The notes: a model not told the origin generated them from the sequence alone. A DNA stretch of 64,000 nucleotides from Hymenochaete sp. R1 (GCA_019400425.1 JAFREE010000052.1:78221-142220), one strand, 5' to 3'. Positions 23,914 through 36,525 are shown, counted from the stretch's first letter. Numbers and translations are program-made.

Positions 23914-24471
23914 TTCTGTTGCGCTCTGGTGCTTGTACGAGGTATGAAAGTTAGAGTCAGAGAAACTCAGAAAGGCTGCTGGCTGCTTGGAGTTGGAAAT
24001 AGGAAAATTCGATTATTTTATTTCGATTTTTTGAGTGACTCACGCGGGAAAAACATCACTTGACTTTCCGTGTCCTTTTGCCGAGATTTTCGGCTGGCCG
24101 GCTGGCCAGTCGCCCGGGAGCCTTTTCCCTTTTTATCTCTTACCACCACCTACTTAGCGTCTATCGTTTTTTATTTCTCCTGGTATCAACTCAAAGGTTA
24201 CTTGTTGAATGGGCTCTGAACAAGTATTGGGCACTATGCATGCATTCCCGCTATTTCCCAGAAGAACTCACAAGCTATCGACATGCAAAACAAGTACTTT
24301 GCGACTCCAACCCATCTTTGCACCTCCACATCCCTTACTAATCGCCCGTGAAACTTTCTCTTGTTTATATACTTACCCTTATAATTGGTATCATTGACTT
24401 CGATTTTAACTCTCTTCACCCTCACCTCCAACTGTATCTTCCTCCAAGCCCAGGAATAAGGTTAAGTCGGC
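23914..24471. promoter_or_regulatory. divergent promoter of OTC copy A and the 156-aa gene
   Basis: 558 bp between head-to-head genes. Only the first ~127 bp next to OTC are shared with the duplicated OTC; sequence beyond 24040 is unique to this locus. AT-rich stretch at 24005-24035. No gene seen. Confidence 0.5.
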
Positions 24472-25470
24472 ATGCCCGAAGAGATCGTCAACCGCGAGGA
24501 GGTCTCGAACCCTTCCTTCAAACAGCTTGAAGAACGTAGGTCTTTGCCCCGATCCGTTTGCTTTCGATTCCGTTTCTTCGCTCTGTCTGTGGGGAGGTGC
24601 GTTCAGGGGATGAAATCGTATCGTCGTCATCCACAACCCATTTTGCTTCTCATTCACGGCGGTAAATGGCTTGACGTCGGGCTTTACTTCCATCCCCCTC
24701 GAACGCTGTTCGTTACGCCACACCCCGTCTTCTCAATCCACTCTTTCGCCAAGACGATGAGAAACATTCACGCACCCAACTCCCTCTCCTCTTTTCAGCG
24801 GCAGGCCGGATACTTACATACACCTCGATCTTAATTATAATGCTTATCAACTGTCTCTCGCAGTGCTCCGTAGGAAACTCGGGTCCTTCCGGGCGTCTTA
24901 CGAGATTTTTGGACAACACCACGATGAGCTGGGACTCAACTATCTTAAGAGTGCGTATTTATTACTCTACATTCTTTATCTGAGCCGTGTTGTGTCGAAT
25001 TCATCTTTCGCCCCCGTCGGACGCCTCTCCCTTTTCCCTCATACATCGTGTATATACCGTACTAACAACTCGTTTCTTCTCCCCTTCTTGCCATAATCAT
25101 CGACCCCACACTTAAACGCTATAAACCCGTTGTTTTCCCCTTTTTTCTAGTTCAAAAAGTCGGCTCGCCGTACATCCTCCTCGACCGAACGCTAGACCCC
25201 ACCAACGAAGGCCTCTTCCATCTCTGCTACCGGGCGCCCTCCCTATCCCAATCCGCCTCTCCTATATCCACCGCCGATATGAGCCACGCCACGAACACCA
25301 ATTACGACCCTGATCTCAAATCGATGCAGTTCGAGGAAATCGCGGAGCGCCTCGTGAGGCTTTACGACGGGATGAGTGACCGGGAGATTGGGGAGAGGTT
25401 GGAGGAGGTGATGGAGGTGGATGAGGATGGGGTGAGCGAGAGTGGGAGTATGTTTAATTGGGATGAGTGA
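24472..25470 (+). CDS. hypothetical protein, 156 aa
   Basis: Three exons (24472-24535, 24864-24950, 25151-25470) join in frame: MPEEIVNREEVSNPSFKQLEE-LLRRKLGSFRASYEIFGQHHDE-LGLNYLK-IQKVGSPYILLDRTLDP. The N-terminal half is charged and helical. The C-terminal half has FEEIAERLVRLYDGMSDREIGERLEEVMEVDEDG, also helical and strongly acidic. No signal peptide or membrane helix. The first intron is long for this genome (328 bp). I do not recognise the family. It is divergent to OTC and convergent with the TMEM19-like gene, whose stop codon is only 210 bp away. Confidence 0.7.
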
Positions 25471-25680
25471 TTTCTTCGTTTTCATTATTATTATTATTCC
25501 TTTTTGAGTTTGAAGGTTTCATATGGTGTGCTTTGAATCCCACTTTGAATCTCGTTCCTGTCCGTTTGAGAGTGTATCATACCAGTTTTAGCGAAGTACA
25601 GTTCTATTAGACGCATACAAGAAAAGAAAAATCCAGCTATTCCTAGATGTTTTATGCGTATATCGCATGCTTTTTGTACG

Positions 25681-26905
25681 TCAGAAAGCAAAGTGAGCCG
25701 TCAAGAACCCAGTAAGTATCGACGAGACCAGGTTCACCTAGGTTAGGTTGGGAAAGAAAGAAACATCCGAAAACCAACCGTCAGCGTCAAGAGGAATCGA
25801 AAACAAGGAAAGGGCAAAAGACCAAATTTCATTGAAACGATGGCTTACTTGATTGTTAGTTAAAACGTTAATCCCACTTATTGTCTTGAGCTCCGACGGC
25901 GAGGGCGACGGTGAGGACGAAGACGAAGACTCATCTGTCAATATCTTCTTCGTCCGATTCGAAAACTTTGTCTCTTGAAGCGTCGCGCCCAGTAGTGAGT
26001 CAACCTACGCACGCATAGTCATCAGCCAATAATGTTTATACGCCATACGATGAACGCGCGACTCACCAAACTGCCTCCAAGCCCCGCCGTGCCTCCAACC
26101 GTCACTAGCTCCCAGAGGATCCCAGACCCCATTTCCCCGCATGCCTTACTCTCAAACAAAAGCGAAACGCCCATAACGATACCCATCACAACACCCCCCG
26201 CTAGAGAGGCGATGAGGCCTGTGGGCGTGACGCCTCCGTTCGTACCAGGCGGGACTCGTCGGAAGGTGAAAGGAGGAGTGAAGGAGAAAGGGCGGGTGAT
26301 GAGGATCGGAGGAGAGGGTGCGAGGATACCGAGTTCAGAGGCGGCGGTGTCTCCAAGACAGCAAGCGAAGTGTCTGTTAAAGATCAAGAATGAAGGGCAA
26401 AACTTATGAGTAGACTTGAGATTAGATCGGAACGTGAACGTGAATCGTACCCGAGAGTGATGAGAAGGAGGTATCGACTCCAGCCATTGCCCACGTTGCT
26501 CGACAGCGGACACCAAGTCGCTCCGTCATAATCTACATCGGCATACGTTCTCCCAACCAGCCCCTTCATCTCCGCGTCAAACATCCCCATCCACCCCACG
26601 CACGCCGCCAGCGCCGTCGCCGAATTACACAACACCTGCCCCGCATTCCTATACCCAGCCTCCGTATGCCCTTCCTCCAACGCCGCCTTCCTCTTCTTCC
26701 CTATCTTGGTGATGCGCGACCCGATGAGATAAAAGGAGATAAGGGAGACGCCAAAGACGTGCGTAGGCGCGGAAAGGGAGAGGAAGCCGACGAGGAAGGC
26801 GGTGAGCGCGCCTGAGGGAGAAAGGGATTTTTTGCGGATGCCGTGTACAGCGAGAAGGAGGGCGAGAAGGAGGGAGACTGGGTAGCGGAGGGGGAAAGTC
26901 GACAT
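25681..26905 (-). CDS. TMEM19 / DUF92 family membrane protein, 324 aa
   Basis: Four exons (26451-26905, 26067-26373, 25849-26004, 25681-25737) sum to 325 codons. Family landmarks: RKKSLSPSGALTAFLVGF near the N-terminus, GSRITKIGKKRKAALE, RNAGQVLCNSATALAACVG, HFACCLGDTAASELGIL, GGVTPTGLIASLAGG, GGSLVDSLLGATLQ, ISGINVLTNNQVNLVSSILTGFL. Several hydrophobic helices are visible. This is the eukaryotic TMEM19 branch of DUF92, an integral membrane family whose bacterial and plant relatives include phytyl-phosphate kinase VTE6; the fungal substrate is unknown. Between LQET and ISG there is a lineage-specific Ser/Pro loop (SSSSSSPSPSPSE). The gene is head-to-head with GPN1. Confidence 0.9.
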
Positions 26906-27126
26906 TATTGGTGGAAAGGTGAGTGAAGGTGTCCGAGTCGTCGACAACGATGAGCTCGAATGCAAATGGCATAGGAAGTTAGTGTGATGACGTAACGTTA
27001 CGGTCATGTGATGTTATTTTACCCAAAACAGAACGATCGACGCTTGGCCTAGTCAATATCAATCAATTTATTATACATGTATGCGTCCGTCGACGACCCG
27101 CTGACTATCTACCTCACTCACCCACC
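26906..27126. promoter_or_regulatory. 221-bp bidirectional promoter (TMEM19-like / GPN1)
   Basis: The two start codons are only 221 bp apart in head-to-head orientation, so both transcripts must start in this short segment. It contains an AT-rich core (27055-27080). Confidence 0.6.
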
Positions 27127-27473
27127 ATGTCCTCGTCAACCGACCCCTCCGCCTCTTCGTCTTCCTCTCCACCATCAACAAATCCCAATGCAGACTCAAA
27201 TGCATCAAAAGGCAAGAAAAAGCCGATCGTGATCATCACCATCGGCATGGCCGGCTCCGGCAAGACCACCCTCGTCCAGCGCCTCAACGCCCATCTCTCC
27301 GCCCAGTCCCAAACCCATGGCGAGAATCATGAGAAGACAGATGGAGAGTTGCGACGCCCGCCGTACATCCTCAATCTCGACCCGGCGGTCGCTAACACGC
27401 CGTACGAGGCGAATATTGATATTAGAGACACGGTGAATTATAAAGAGGTCATGAAGCAGTGCGCGACTTTTCT

Positions 27474-27551
<78 letters not shown>

Positions 27552-28828
27552 CTGTGACGTTTGAAGGATTAAAATCAAATGTTCACGCTGTGTGATACAG
27601 GTACAACTTGGGTCCCAATGGGGGGATCTTGACCGCATTGAACTTATTCACAACCAAATTCGACCAGGTGCTAGGATTAGTCGAGAAACGGTCCGACGAA
27701 CTCGAGTGAGCACCCCCTCTTTCTCTCACTCTTTAAACTACAATAATCACGAAAAAACCGGCACACAGCTACGTCATCCTCGACACCCCCGGCCAAATCG
27801 AGATCTTCACCTGGTCCGCCTCAGGCGCCATCATCACCGACACCATCGCCTCCTCCTTCCCCACCCTCATCGCCTACGTCGTCGACACCCCCCGCACCGC
27901 CTCCCCGCCCACCTTCATGTCCAACATGCTCTACGCGTGCTCGATCCTCTACAAGACGCGGCTCCCGTTCGTCGTGGTGTTTAATAAGGTGGACGTGAGG
28001 GACTGTGCGTTCGCGAGGGAGTGGATGGGCGATTGGGAGAGGTTCCAGGAGGCGTTGAGGGATGGGGGGCCTGATGGGGGTGTGGATGGTGGTGGGGGGA
28101 GAGACGCAGATGGGGAACCGACGTATATGAATAGCTTGATGAATAGCATGAGTCTTGTGTTGGACGAGTTCTACAAGCACCTCAAAGCCGTCAGCGTCTC
28201 CTCATACACCGGCGAAGGCGTCCCCGAGTTCTTCGACGCCGTCGACGCGTCCAGGGCAGAATACGAAAAGTAACGTCTCCCCCCTTTCCCCTTCTTCTTC
28301 TTTCCTTTGTTTTTGATGAATCCACACACTCTCTCGCTCGTCCCAAACAGCGAATACCTCCCCGACCTCGCCCGCCTGCGCGCCCAGAAGGAATCCCAAC
28401 TCCGCACCGCAAAAGACGACAACGTCCGCCGGATGATGGCAGACCTCGAGCTGGACCGTGCTCGGAACCCAGACGCGTTCCGGAACGATCGGTGGGGTGG
28501 GCCGGGGGCGGGGGCAGGTGCGGAGGTTGGAGCCGATGCGAGTGCGAGAGCCGATGTGGAAATGGGACTGGGAACGGGCGAAGAAGAAGAGGAAGAAGAA
28601 GACGACGACGACGACGACGACGGCGACGCAGACGACCAAGACCTGATCGACCGCTCCGAAGAACGTGGGCCCTCACGCCACGAGGGGGGCGAGGGCGAGT
28701 ACATCGACCTAACGCAGGTCCGGTCGTCTTCTGCTTATGCCGGCGCTGGAGGGGCTAGAGGAGCTAGGGGACCTGAGGGCTCAGAACCAGAGCTGAACAC
28801 CAGTATCCGGTGGAAAAGGCCCGGGTGA
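27127..28828 (+). CDS. GPN1: GPN-loop GTPase 1 (Npa3/XAB1), RNA polymerase II assembly/import
   Basis: Four exons (27127-27458, 27601-27705, 27769-28269, 28351-28828) give 471 residues. GPN1 helps assemble RNA polymerase II and bring it into the nucleus. Seen: P-loop [19 protein letters not shown], the defining GPN motif in [31 protein letters not shown], and the NKVD base-recognition motif in [11 protein letters not shown]. The C-terminal tail (after [14 protein letters not shown]) is Gly/Ala-rich, then has an Asp run (DDDDDDD), longer and more acidic than in yeast. A Gly/Asp-rich insertion ([18 protein letters not shown]) lies between G4 and the SSYTG region. The first intron contains a long TC repeat. 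Confidence 0.95.
27479..27549 (+). repeat. (TC)n microsatellite in GPN1 intron 1
   Basis: About 35 uninterrupted TC units fill half of a 142-bp intron. On the transcript this is a very long pyrimidine tract upstream of the GATACAG acceptor. Confidence 0.95.
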
Positions 28829-29790
28829 AAACGTCCCGTCCCTTCATCATGATGTCGTGGTTGTCCTCAGGCTGTCAGTATGTACCGTACCGTACCGTAC
28901 TGCCAGTGTCATGCCAAACATATGCGCGCCCTGACGCGCTAAACTTTGAACCTACCTACTCACGAACTATCGATTGTGATTACTACTGTAGTACCAGTGA
29001 CCAGTATGCTTATCAGTGCGATCGTGCGACCCAAACACCAAACACCAAACTACGAACTCCGAACTACGAACGGAGAACTTCAAACGGGGACCACTGCCAG
29101 GCCAGACCAGACCAAACCATTAATTCCGGTAGACAAACACGGGACGCGAAACACGGGACGCGAAACGTTGAAAGTTGAACGCATAGACGTGTATACGACT
29201 GTAGAATGTACCAGTATACCTATTAGCATATGCCGATTGACTACTAACTGACCGATTGATGAGTTCCAAAGTTGGTTTACCCGTCCGTCCGTCCGTCCGT
29301 TCCAAGTCCTCCATCGCATCGTCCTCCTTCGCATCGCATGTATATGCATATGCATAACGCGCGAATTCGGTTTATTTTCTTATTCTAAGCGCACCACCGC
29401 CAATCCTACTCCCGCTGGCACTGGCAAATTCGATACCGAAAGCAAAAATTGTTATAGAAGTTATTGTTATAGTCATAGTCATTGTTATCAATGCAAACGG
29501 GACGGACGACAGCCTCAGCTAACAGGCGGGACACAACACACAACGGACAACGGACAACACAACACAACAACGAATGACACACGACAACACGCAACACAAC
29601 AACGGCTAACTTGAACGACGACAAACACGAAATGAGACGAAAGTGAGACGAAAGTGAGACTTTATGGTGGACGACCCCGCAAGCCGTGAGCCGCGAGACG
29701 ACCTGAAGGTGATAATCCGAAAGACGTCAAACAGCACTTCTGACTCTGACTCGGACTCGGACTCTGACTCGGACTCAGACTCAACAACCC
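28829..29790. other. convergent 3' intergenic region with simple repeats
   Basis: No gene seen. It holds several short tandem repeats: (CCGTA)n near 28880-28900, (CCGT)n at about 29281-29302, AAC-rich runs at 29030-29060 and 29530-29610, and (GACTCG/GACTCT)n at 29742-29780 directly after the glycogen synthase stop. Composition differs from flanking coding DNA. Confidence 0.6.
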
Positions 29791-32700
29791 TCAAGCCCCA
29801 TTAACCCCCGGCACCCCCTTCAACCCCCCAAACCCCGGCACGCTCCCACCCGCACCAGCACCAGCCCCGCCAACGCCGCCATCCCCATCGATATGACTCA
29901 GCTTCGCATCCGCCTTCTCGAGGTCGCGTTCGCTCAGGGTTTTGGTGAACCCGCCGCCGGGGGTGGAGACGCCTGAGACGACGGAGCTCGTTCGCGAGCG
30001 GACTTTCATTACGAGGGGGCTGGTCGCGGGGTGTGTGTGTGGGGGGGGGTCGGAGAGGAGAAGAGACGAAGGACGAAGGTAGATGTTAAAAAGAGGTAGA
30101 AAGGAAGAAGGGGGAAAGGTACGAGTCAGTGAGGTATCGAGAGCAGACAGAGAAGCGAAACGGAAAAAGGAGAAAAGGGAGGACGTACAATGGATAATCC
30201 TCCTCGTCCTCTTTCCTCGGCCACATCTGTCCACGATAATCGTTCGTGCTCAGACTCTGCATCTACGACACGACACAAAAACCCAACATCAGTACCTTCA
30301 CAAAAAAAAACCAAAGATACGGAAGGACACCCCTCCCCAAACTCACCTCCTCCGTCAACGTCCCCATATCCCCAGGCGTCATCATCCCCGCCCTAAACCT
30401 CGGACTCCCAGGGACGCTAAACGGCACCCTCTCAATCCCAAAATACTCGTCCCCATCCTCCCCACCCGCACCCACACCCCCTTCCTCCGCAGGGAACCCA
30501 TCCGGATACGCCCTCCTCAGCGCCAACTGCCGACTCTTACTATACTCCACCCCCAAATTCTTCCAGTCCAACAGCGGCGACAGCCTCTCGACGCGATTCC
30601 GCTGGTTAATCCGCTGGCGGCGCGTCTTGTTGCAGAAGCCGAACATGCACTCCGTCAGCTCGTTGACGGAGTCGTCGACGGATTGGAGGCGTCGGTCGAC
30701 GATGTAGCAGCCCTCGTCGGCGGGCTCTTCGATGAGGTCTTGCATGAAGGAGCCGAAGCCGGAGAGGTTGGTGGTGATGGAGGGGACGCCCATCTGTAGC
30801 CGCGTTAAGCCAGGAAAGGGAAAAAAGGAAGGAAAGGCAAAGAAGGAAAGAAGCGGAGGACGCCGTTCGGGGGTTGTTGATCAGTATTGAGATGGTACGT
30901 GAATACAAGAACGATAAGAAGATCCAAAAAAAAAAGGCACAGGCTCCGCCTTCCCCATTCAAAAAAGCAAAGCCAAAGAAGAAGAAGAGGAAGAAGAAGC
31001 ATCACTCACCACCGTACACTCCGCCGGCGTATACCCCCACGGTTCGTAATAACTCGGAAACACCCCCAAATGACACCCCCTCACGAACTCCTCATAATCA
31101 AGCCCCAAAATAGGGTTATTCGAGCTCAAAAAGTCCGGATGGAACACGACCTTGACGCGATCGTGGTTGTGGTTGAACAGCTGCACGCGGCGGATCTGGT
31201 TCAGGATCGGGTCGTTGTGGTCATCGATCATGTTGTGTGTCGTGATCGGTGGGAGCGAGTTGCGTTTGAGGGCGTACATACGCCGTTTGAGAAGCACCTT
31301 GTCCTGTTCGGGGAGGAGCTGATCGATCGATGGGTACTCCGTCCCAGGTTCACTTATTCAACGGCAGTTTTAGAAGCCATGATCGGAAAAAAAAGTAATA
31401 ACTTGAACTGAGAATAGCTCACCCAGACCAACGTGCTGCATGCTCGTACAAACGATCTCCTATCCTGTGTTGGATTTCTGTCACCGATTCTTTTAGCTGT
31501 TTCATCACCGCCTGCCCCTTCAACGCTTCGACCGTATAGCTCCTTGTGGGTGCCGGCATGATGATGAACGCCACGACCGTGACGGACGACCCGCTCTTCT
31601 GCAACCGGTAGTTAAGCCGCGCGAGCGACTCGATGAACATATCCGCGCCCTTATTCCGGTACTCATACCGACCCGCCGTGAAGAAATACAACGTATTATC
31701 GATATCAAAGTCATAATGGCCATAAAAGTGCCCGCGGATGAAATCGTTGATCTTTGCTTTCGACGTCGCGTGCAAGTTTTGGAACTCGTGCATAGCCTGG
31801 AACTTGACGACGTTGAGACCGTTGGGGACGACGCCGTCGGGTTTGCGTTTCAGAAGGTGCTCGGCTTCGAAGGCTGTGATGTGCGACACGGTCGTAAAGA
31901 CGTCAGCGCAGTGAGCGGCGGAGCGCTCGATGCAGTAACGGTGGTAGATGCCCCGCTTGCCTGCCTCGTGGTCGACGTCAAAGTATTGTAAGTTGTTGTA
32001 AAAATCGACGCTGCCGGCGCAAAGGTAGCGACCGAGGAGGGTTGCGTGTGTGGTGAAGACTGTGGTGACGTCGATGTGCCGTTTCCGACACAAGGGGATA
32101 GCGAGCCCTGCTTGCCACTCGTGGAAGTGTGCGATGACCGCTTGAGAGAGGTTATGCGACACGTACTATTTGGAGTATATCAGCAAAGAGTCAGAATGTA
32201 TTGAATCCATACCGAAAACGTCGGAAAAGAAACGGAGACAAAGCCAAGAAAAGGAGTAAAGTGCGTATGTCACAAGAAGACACCGTCGTCGGAAATCGGA
32301 CGCGGACGCGCGCACCGACCGACCGACCGACTCCAACTCCACCGACTCATAGAGCGAGCGAACGGACTCAAACTCACCTCGCCCAAAAACCAAGCTACCA
32401 AGTAGCCAAACACGATCGTCTCATTCGTCTCATGATCATTCGGCGGGGTAGGTATCCCCGCCAAGTTCCACAGATCGCCCTTCCACTCGTCCATGAAATG
32501 GTACGCGCTACCCGTATCGAAGAGCAGGACGCGGGGCGAGCCCTCGATGAGCCAGCGGCCGTAGAGACACTTGATACCGCGCGTGCGCATGGAGTCGAGG
32601 GTGAGTCGGAGTGCGTCATCTTCGGGCTCCTTCGCCTCGACCTCCATCGGGGCCGTTTTGTAGCTGAGGGGCCCGATGAGGCAGTAGTGGTCGCCGTACT

Positions 32701-32997
32701 CGGAGACGGTAACGGGGACTTTGGTCTTGATGACGGTGTAGATGCCGCCGACTGGGTTTGGATCGGAGACGGGTTTGGGGATGGCGTCGATAGTTGCATT
32801 GGTAGCGAGTGAGATGTACGAAGAGGATGAGAAGAGGATGTGAGAAGAGGTCTGGAAAGGAGGGAGGGAGGGGAGGGAAAGAGAAACGCCACGGGATACG
32901 GACCTTTATTTGCGACCTCCCAAGCGCATTCGAAGAGGAGGGATTTTTTGACATCGCGCTTGACGACGTCGGCCTGGGTGTTTGGAGACTGCGACAT
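29791..32997 (-). CDS. GSY1: glycogen synthase (GT3 family), 767 aa
   Basis: Transfers glucose from UDP-glucose to glycogen (EC 2.4.1.11). Seven exons (32904-32997, 32378-32751, 31423-32165, 31010-31352, 30347-30793, 30189-30262, 29791-30019) sum to 768 codons. Landmarks: [26 protein letters not shown] at the N-terminus, [105 protein letters not shown] (with the conserved E-x7-E type region) and [13 protein letters not shown]. The arginine-rich glucose-6-phosphate site is present as [27 protein letters not shown]. The C-terminal tail is Ser/Gly-rich ([16 protein letters not shown]) and would be the site of inhibitory phosphorylation. Length is close to the yeast enzymes (about 705), with extra tail. 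Confidence 0.97.
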
Positions 32998-34185
32998 CGT
33001 TGAGGTGTCTCGACGACGACGACGGCGATGGGGACGATGAGAGTCGGAGGAGGGCGATAGAAGGCGAAGGAGAGAGAGAGGGAGAAGGTGGCACTTATTT
33101 GAATTTATTCATATTATTTTAAAAAGCACGACTAACTCAGAGAGAAAAGTGACGCAACGCATCAAATAAATCACGTGCACCGCGTTATCTCAATCACTAT
33201 CTCGTATCAAATGAAATTATCTCCTTTTACGTTCATCACCTATACCTATCCGAAATTACTGCCGCTTCTAGACAAGTTTCCGTCTCTGACAAACAGCCAT
33301 GCAAAAACCAGCCACGAAGGCCCAAAGCAGAGTCTACGCTGAGCTGAGGACAAGACGCACAAGATAGCAGCCTGCAGCCCCCCCCAGTGAAGTGGAGACC
33401 CCCGGTCACGAGCCACGAGTCACGAGTCCATCCCCACACTCCCCCACACTCCATCGCCAACACCTGATCCTTCCGTAATCCCCTCCTCTCCTCGCCTGCG
33501 CATGCCTATCAGAGCAGATCAATCGTCTTTTATGGTAACTCGGCCTCCCTTTCCTTTGTCATGTTAGATTAGAGCGCCCCTTGACGTCACCAGTACTAGT
33601 ACAGTACTCTCCTTCGCTTTTTCACGCACGTAGGGTGATAAGGATAAGATATCTGATATAAGATGAGGAACGTGCGTCGATGGTAGTATTAATATTATCA
33701 TAATCATTACAATCCCTATTATTGATACTAGTACTGGTACTGTCGCTATATTTCCGTATTCCACTGCCACTGTCTATGCGTGTCGATCAGATTCTTTTTG
33801 AAACGCGGATCTACTCTACTCTACTCTACTCTACTCTATCTATGCGGGTATCGACTTATATTATAAGAATAAAAGAAACGTGAAGTGTCTACTGGTACTG
33901 TCCATCTGGGGGATACTAGCATCGTAAGTTACAATAAAGACGACAACGACAACAACGATATTAATGTCCAAAAAACACACGAATAGAGAAGAAAAAAAGC
34001 GCATCTTGCATCTTACAATACCGCATCCCTCACTTTCACGTCCAAACCTCAACGGGCGGGTCCAAAGTCCAAGACCAATAGCCGGTAAAAAGTAAAAAGT
34101 CAAAGACCGTCCAAACCGAAAACTCTACAAAAAAGTCCACGAAACCACGAAACCCCCAAGACGCAAACACAACCACCGGACACCC
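32998..34185. other. intergenic, promoter of glycogen synthase and 3' region of tetraspanin
   Basis: About 1.2 kb without a recognisable gene. Near the glycogen synthase start the DNA is GA-rich (33000-33090). A (CTACT)n pentanucleotide microsatellite lies at 33811-33837, and an AAC/GAC-rich stretch at 33935-33965. Confidence 0.5.
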
Positions 34186-36028
34186 TCACATCTTCTTCCC
34201 ATACCCCTCCAAAGGACTCGGCGTCTGCGGCGCGAACGTCGTCATCGTCGCCGTCGTCGAAGACTGCTCGCTACCCTGATGCCCGCCATTCCTAGTATAC
34301 CTGCCCGACGCAGATGGCGATGGCGAAGGAGAACTACCACCGGCAACGGCACTCAAGTTTGACCTCGACCGACTCAAGAAATCAGACACCGCACTCGATC
34401 CGTACTGTTCCGCGAGTTGGCTTTATAGAGGAATGGCGAACAGCGTCAAGGTGTCAGTGGACCCGTACGTGTAGTTGCGGAATATCCGTTAGTAAAAAAA
34501 ACGCGCAATTCAATGCAAACGCAAAGGCGCCTTGAAAGCAAACCCAAAACAAAAGACAGGCCACTGGCACTCACCCCGCATACCTCTCCATAACAACCTT
34601 CACCGACCCCACGCTCAACCGATACGCCTCAGGCGTCATCCCCTTCCCAAACCGATACGTCACATGGTTCGCGCACAACAACGCACTCAGGATCGCCACG
34701 AGATGCACGGGCACGAGCCCGAACGCGACGGCGTACCACCTCCCGAGCGTCGCGCGCTCGAACTTTAGGTACGCGTGCTTGCAGCCTGGGAGGACGGAGC
34801 GCGCGTAGCAGACTTGGCTGGCGGAGGCTTCGACGTAGGGGGAGTAGTAGCCGCAGCAGTCTGGGGCACGTATCGGGTCGGGAAAGGAAAGGAACGGCGA
34901 TGTTAGTGATCGCGAAAGTGAGAGATTGGGCAACGAAGAACTTGAAAGCAGAGGAAAAAAACGTACGAAGTTGATTCTGAATCCTCAACCGCCCACCCAC
35001 CCCAAGATCCCTCGACCACTTCGCGTTCACCTTCCCCTCCAAATTAAACGTCCGCGTCTTATACGTCACATACCCCGGCGCCACCAGCAGCCCGAACGCG
35101 ACCCACAGCAAGAACGTGTACAGCGCGAGGAACGAGCGGTTGTTGAGCAGCAGGCCCGCGAAGCCGAGGAGGGAGGTGAGGAGGCCCAGGGAGGCGGCGA
35201 GCGTGGAGAGGACGAGCTCTGCGCGGTTCCCGACGCGGATGATGTCGGCGCGGGTCCAGATGTTGAACCATGTGAGGAGGCAGAAGAGGAGGCCGAGGAG
35301 GGAGTAGGAGAAGACCTGGGGGGTGTATGTAAGGTTATCTTGAGATGAGCAACGGACGGACGGACGACTCACGAGCAAGTTCGTACAGAACAGCGTCCAC
35401 TTGAACTTATTCCACCTCATCCCCCCTCCCCACACCCTCGCTCCCACCGTGACCCCACCCCCCTTCACCCCCTTCGAGTCCTCCTCTCCATCCCGAGCAA
35501 AAAGGTCCACCCCGTCAAAGTGCACGTCCCCCTCCTCCGGCATCCTCGCATCCCCACCCGCGAACGCCTCCCGTCCACCCCCACGTTTCGGTCCCTGTCC
35601 CTGTTCCGATAGACCCCCACCCCCGCCTTTCTCGTGCCCGCCAAAACCGAGCTCTGACGGGATACCTTTCCGATTCGCCGGTCTCCGATGCACGATAGAA
35701 GAAGGGCTAGAGAACTTCGTGGGGAGGTAGTTGACGGACAGAGGACTTCGCCTTCCCCCATCGCTGTTGACAGCGGTATAGGCGCTCCCGACGCCTGTGC
35801 CCGTACTTGGTAGCGTAGGCATCAGCGTTCGGTCGTCAGGCGTCAATGGGGCTGCGGGTGGAAGTGACCGCGATTGCGATTGATGCTTGGATGGCGGGCG
35901 GGCACTCTTGTCGTGCACACTGTCTGCCAGTGGCAGTGGACTTAGCGCTGATGCCGATGCTGCGTACGGTGGTGTAGGAGGCTCGAGTGTCTGCGACGCC
36001 GCGTAGTAATTGTCGTGTCCGTATTCAC

Positions 36029-36062
<34 letters not shown>

Positions 36063-36161
36063 ACGCACTTGCTCCAGTGCATGCCTCCCATGACGATGCC
36101 GAGACCGTCCCGCATTAATATTGGCAATGGCACCCGATTCTGACGCAGAAGTGGACACCAT
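34186..36161 (-). CDS. tetraspanin (fungal Tsp2-like) with long N-terminal extension, 552 aa
   Basis: Four exons (35373-36161, 34967-35315, 34575-34860, 34186-34420) sum to 553 codons. The C-terminal half is a four-helix tetraspanin: TM1 VFSYSLLGLLFCLLTW, TM2 ELVLSTLAASLGLLTSLL, TM3 FLALYTFLLWVAFGLLV, then a large loop with the hallmark CCG (LHCCGYYSPYV) and further cysteines (QVCYARSVLPGCK), and TM4 YAVAFGLVPVHLVAILSALL. This matches the basidiomycete Tsp2 type. The first ~260 residues are a cytoplasmic, low-complexity extension with a His-Glu repeat (EHEHEHEHEHE) coded by a GTGTTC hexamer array at about 36026-36063. The tail after TM4 is Ser-rich. Tetraspanins organise membrane complexes; partners here are unknown. 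Confidence 0.88.
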
Positions 36162-36525
36162 CGAGCTCGTGATGGAGATCGCAGACGGTTCGCTGCGGTG
36201 GTTTCTAGTATATACAATCTCAGTTATGAGCGAGAAAGAACTTGAAGGGCAGGGGAGGAAGTGAAGGGGGATGAGAACGATGCACTGGCACCCCCGATAT
36301 TAATTCAGCGTGCACCAAGCCGAACTACCAGTGAACGCAGGAGAGGAAACGAGAGACTAAGTGTAACTGAAAACTCACGCGAACTCGCTCATCGGGGCCC
36401 TCTCTCGCCCGCACGCCTAGCAGCTGAGCTGAGGTGTATCTTTTGATGGCTCGGTGTCGAGTATCGAGTATCGAGTGGTGGACGCCTCGGTTGAAGCTTA
36501 AGGTGGCAACGGCTGTCTGTCTGTA
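36162..36525. promoter_or_regulatory. tetraspanin upstream region
   Basis: 364 bp between the tetraspanin start and a MITE-like element. A short GAGTATC direct repeat occurs at about 36455-36475. No gene seen. Confidence 0.4.

Larger units (their letters stand above)
16515..24040 (+). repeat. left arm of ~7.5 kb inverted segmental duplication (likely donor)
   Basis: This block is repeated in opposite orientation at 46437-53963. It starts inside the last exon of the Zn2Cys6 gene at a TCCTCTTTTTCTG tract and ends about 127 bp upstream of the OTC start at a GTGACT shared with the other side. It contains the regulator tail, the 961-aa gene and OTC. The two arms have almost the same length (7526 and 7527 bp), with compensating small indels. 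I call this arm the donor because the regulator gene continues intact beyond it and the OTC keeps its full upstream region. The arms are clearly homologous over their whole length, including intergenic DNA. Confidence 0.95.

Noticed and set aside
29742..29780. GACTCG-type repeat after the glycogen synthase stop, coding (Ser-Glu)n in one frame
   Set aside because: That frame does not continue from any supported gene; the glycogen synthase frame ends at a TGA before it. Treated as a simple repeat in the 3' region.
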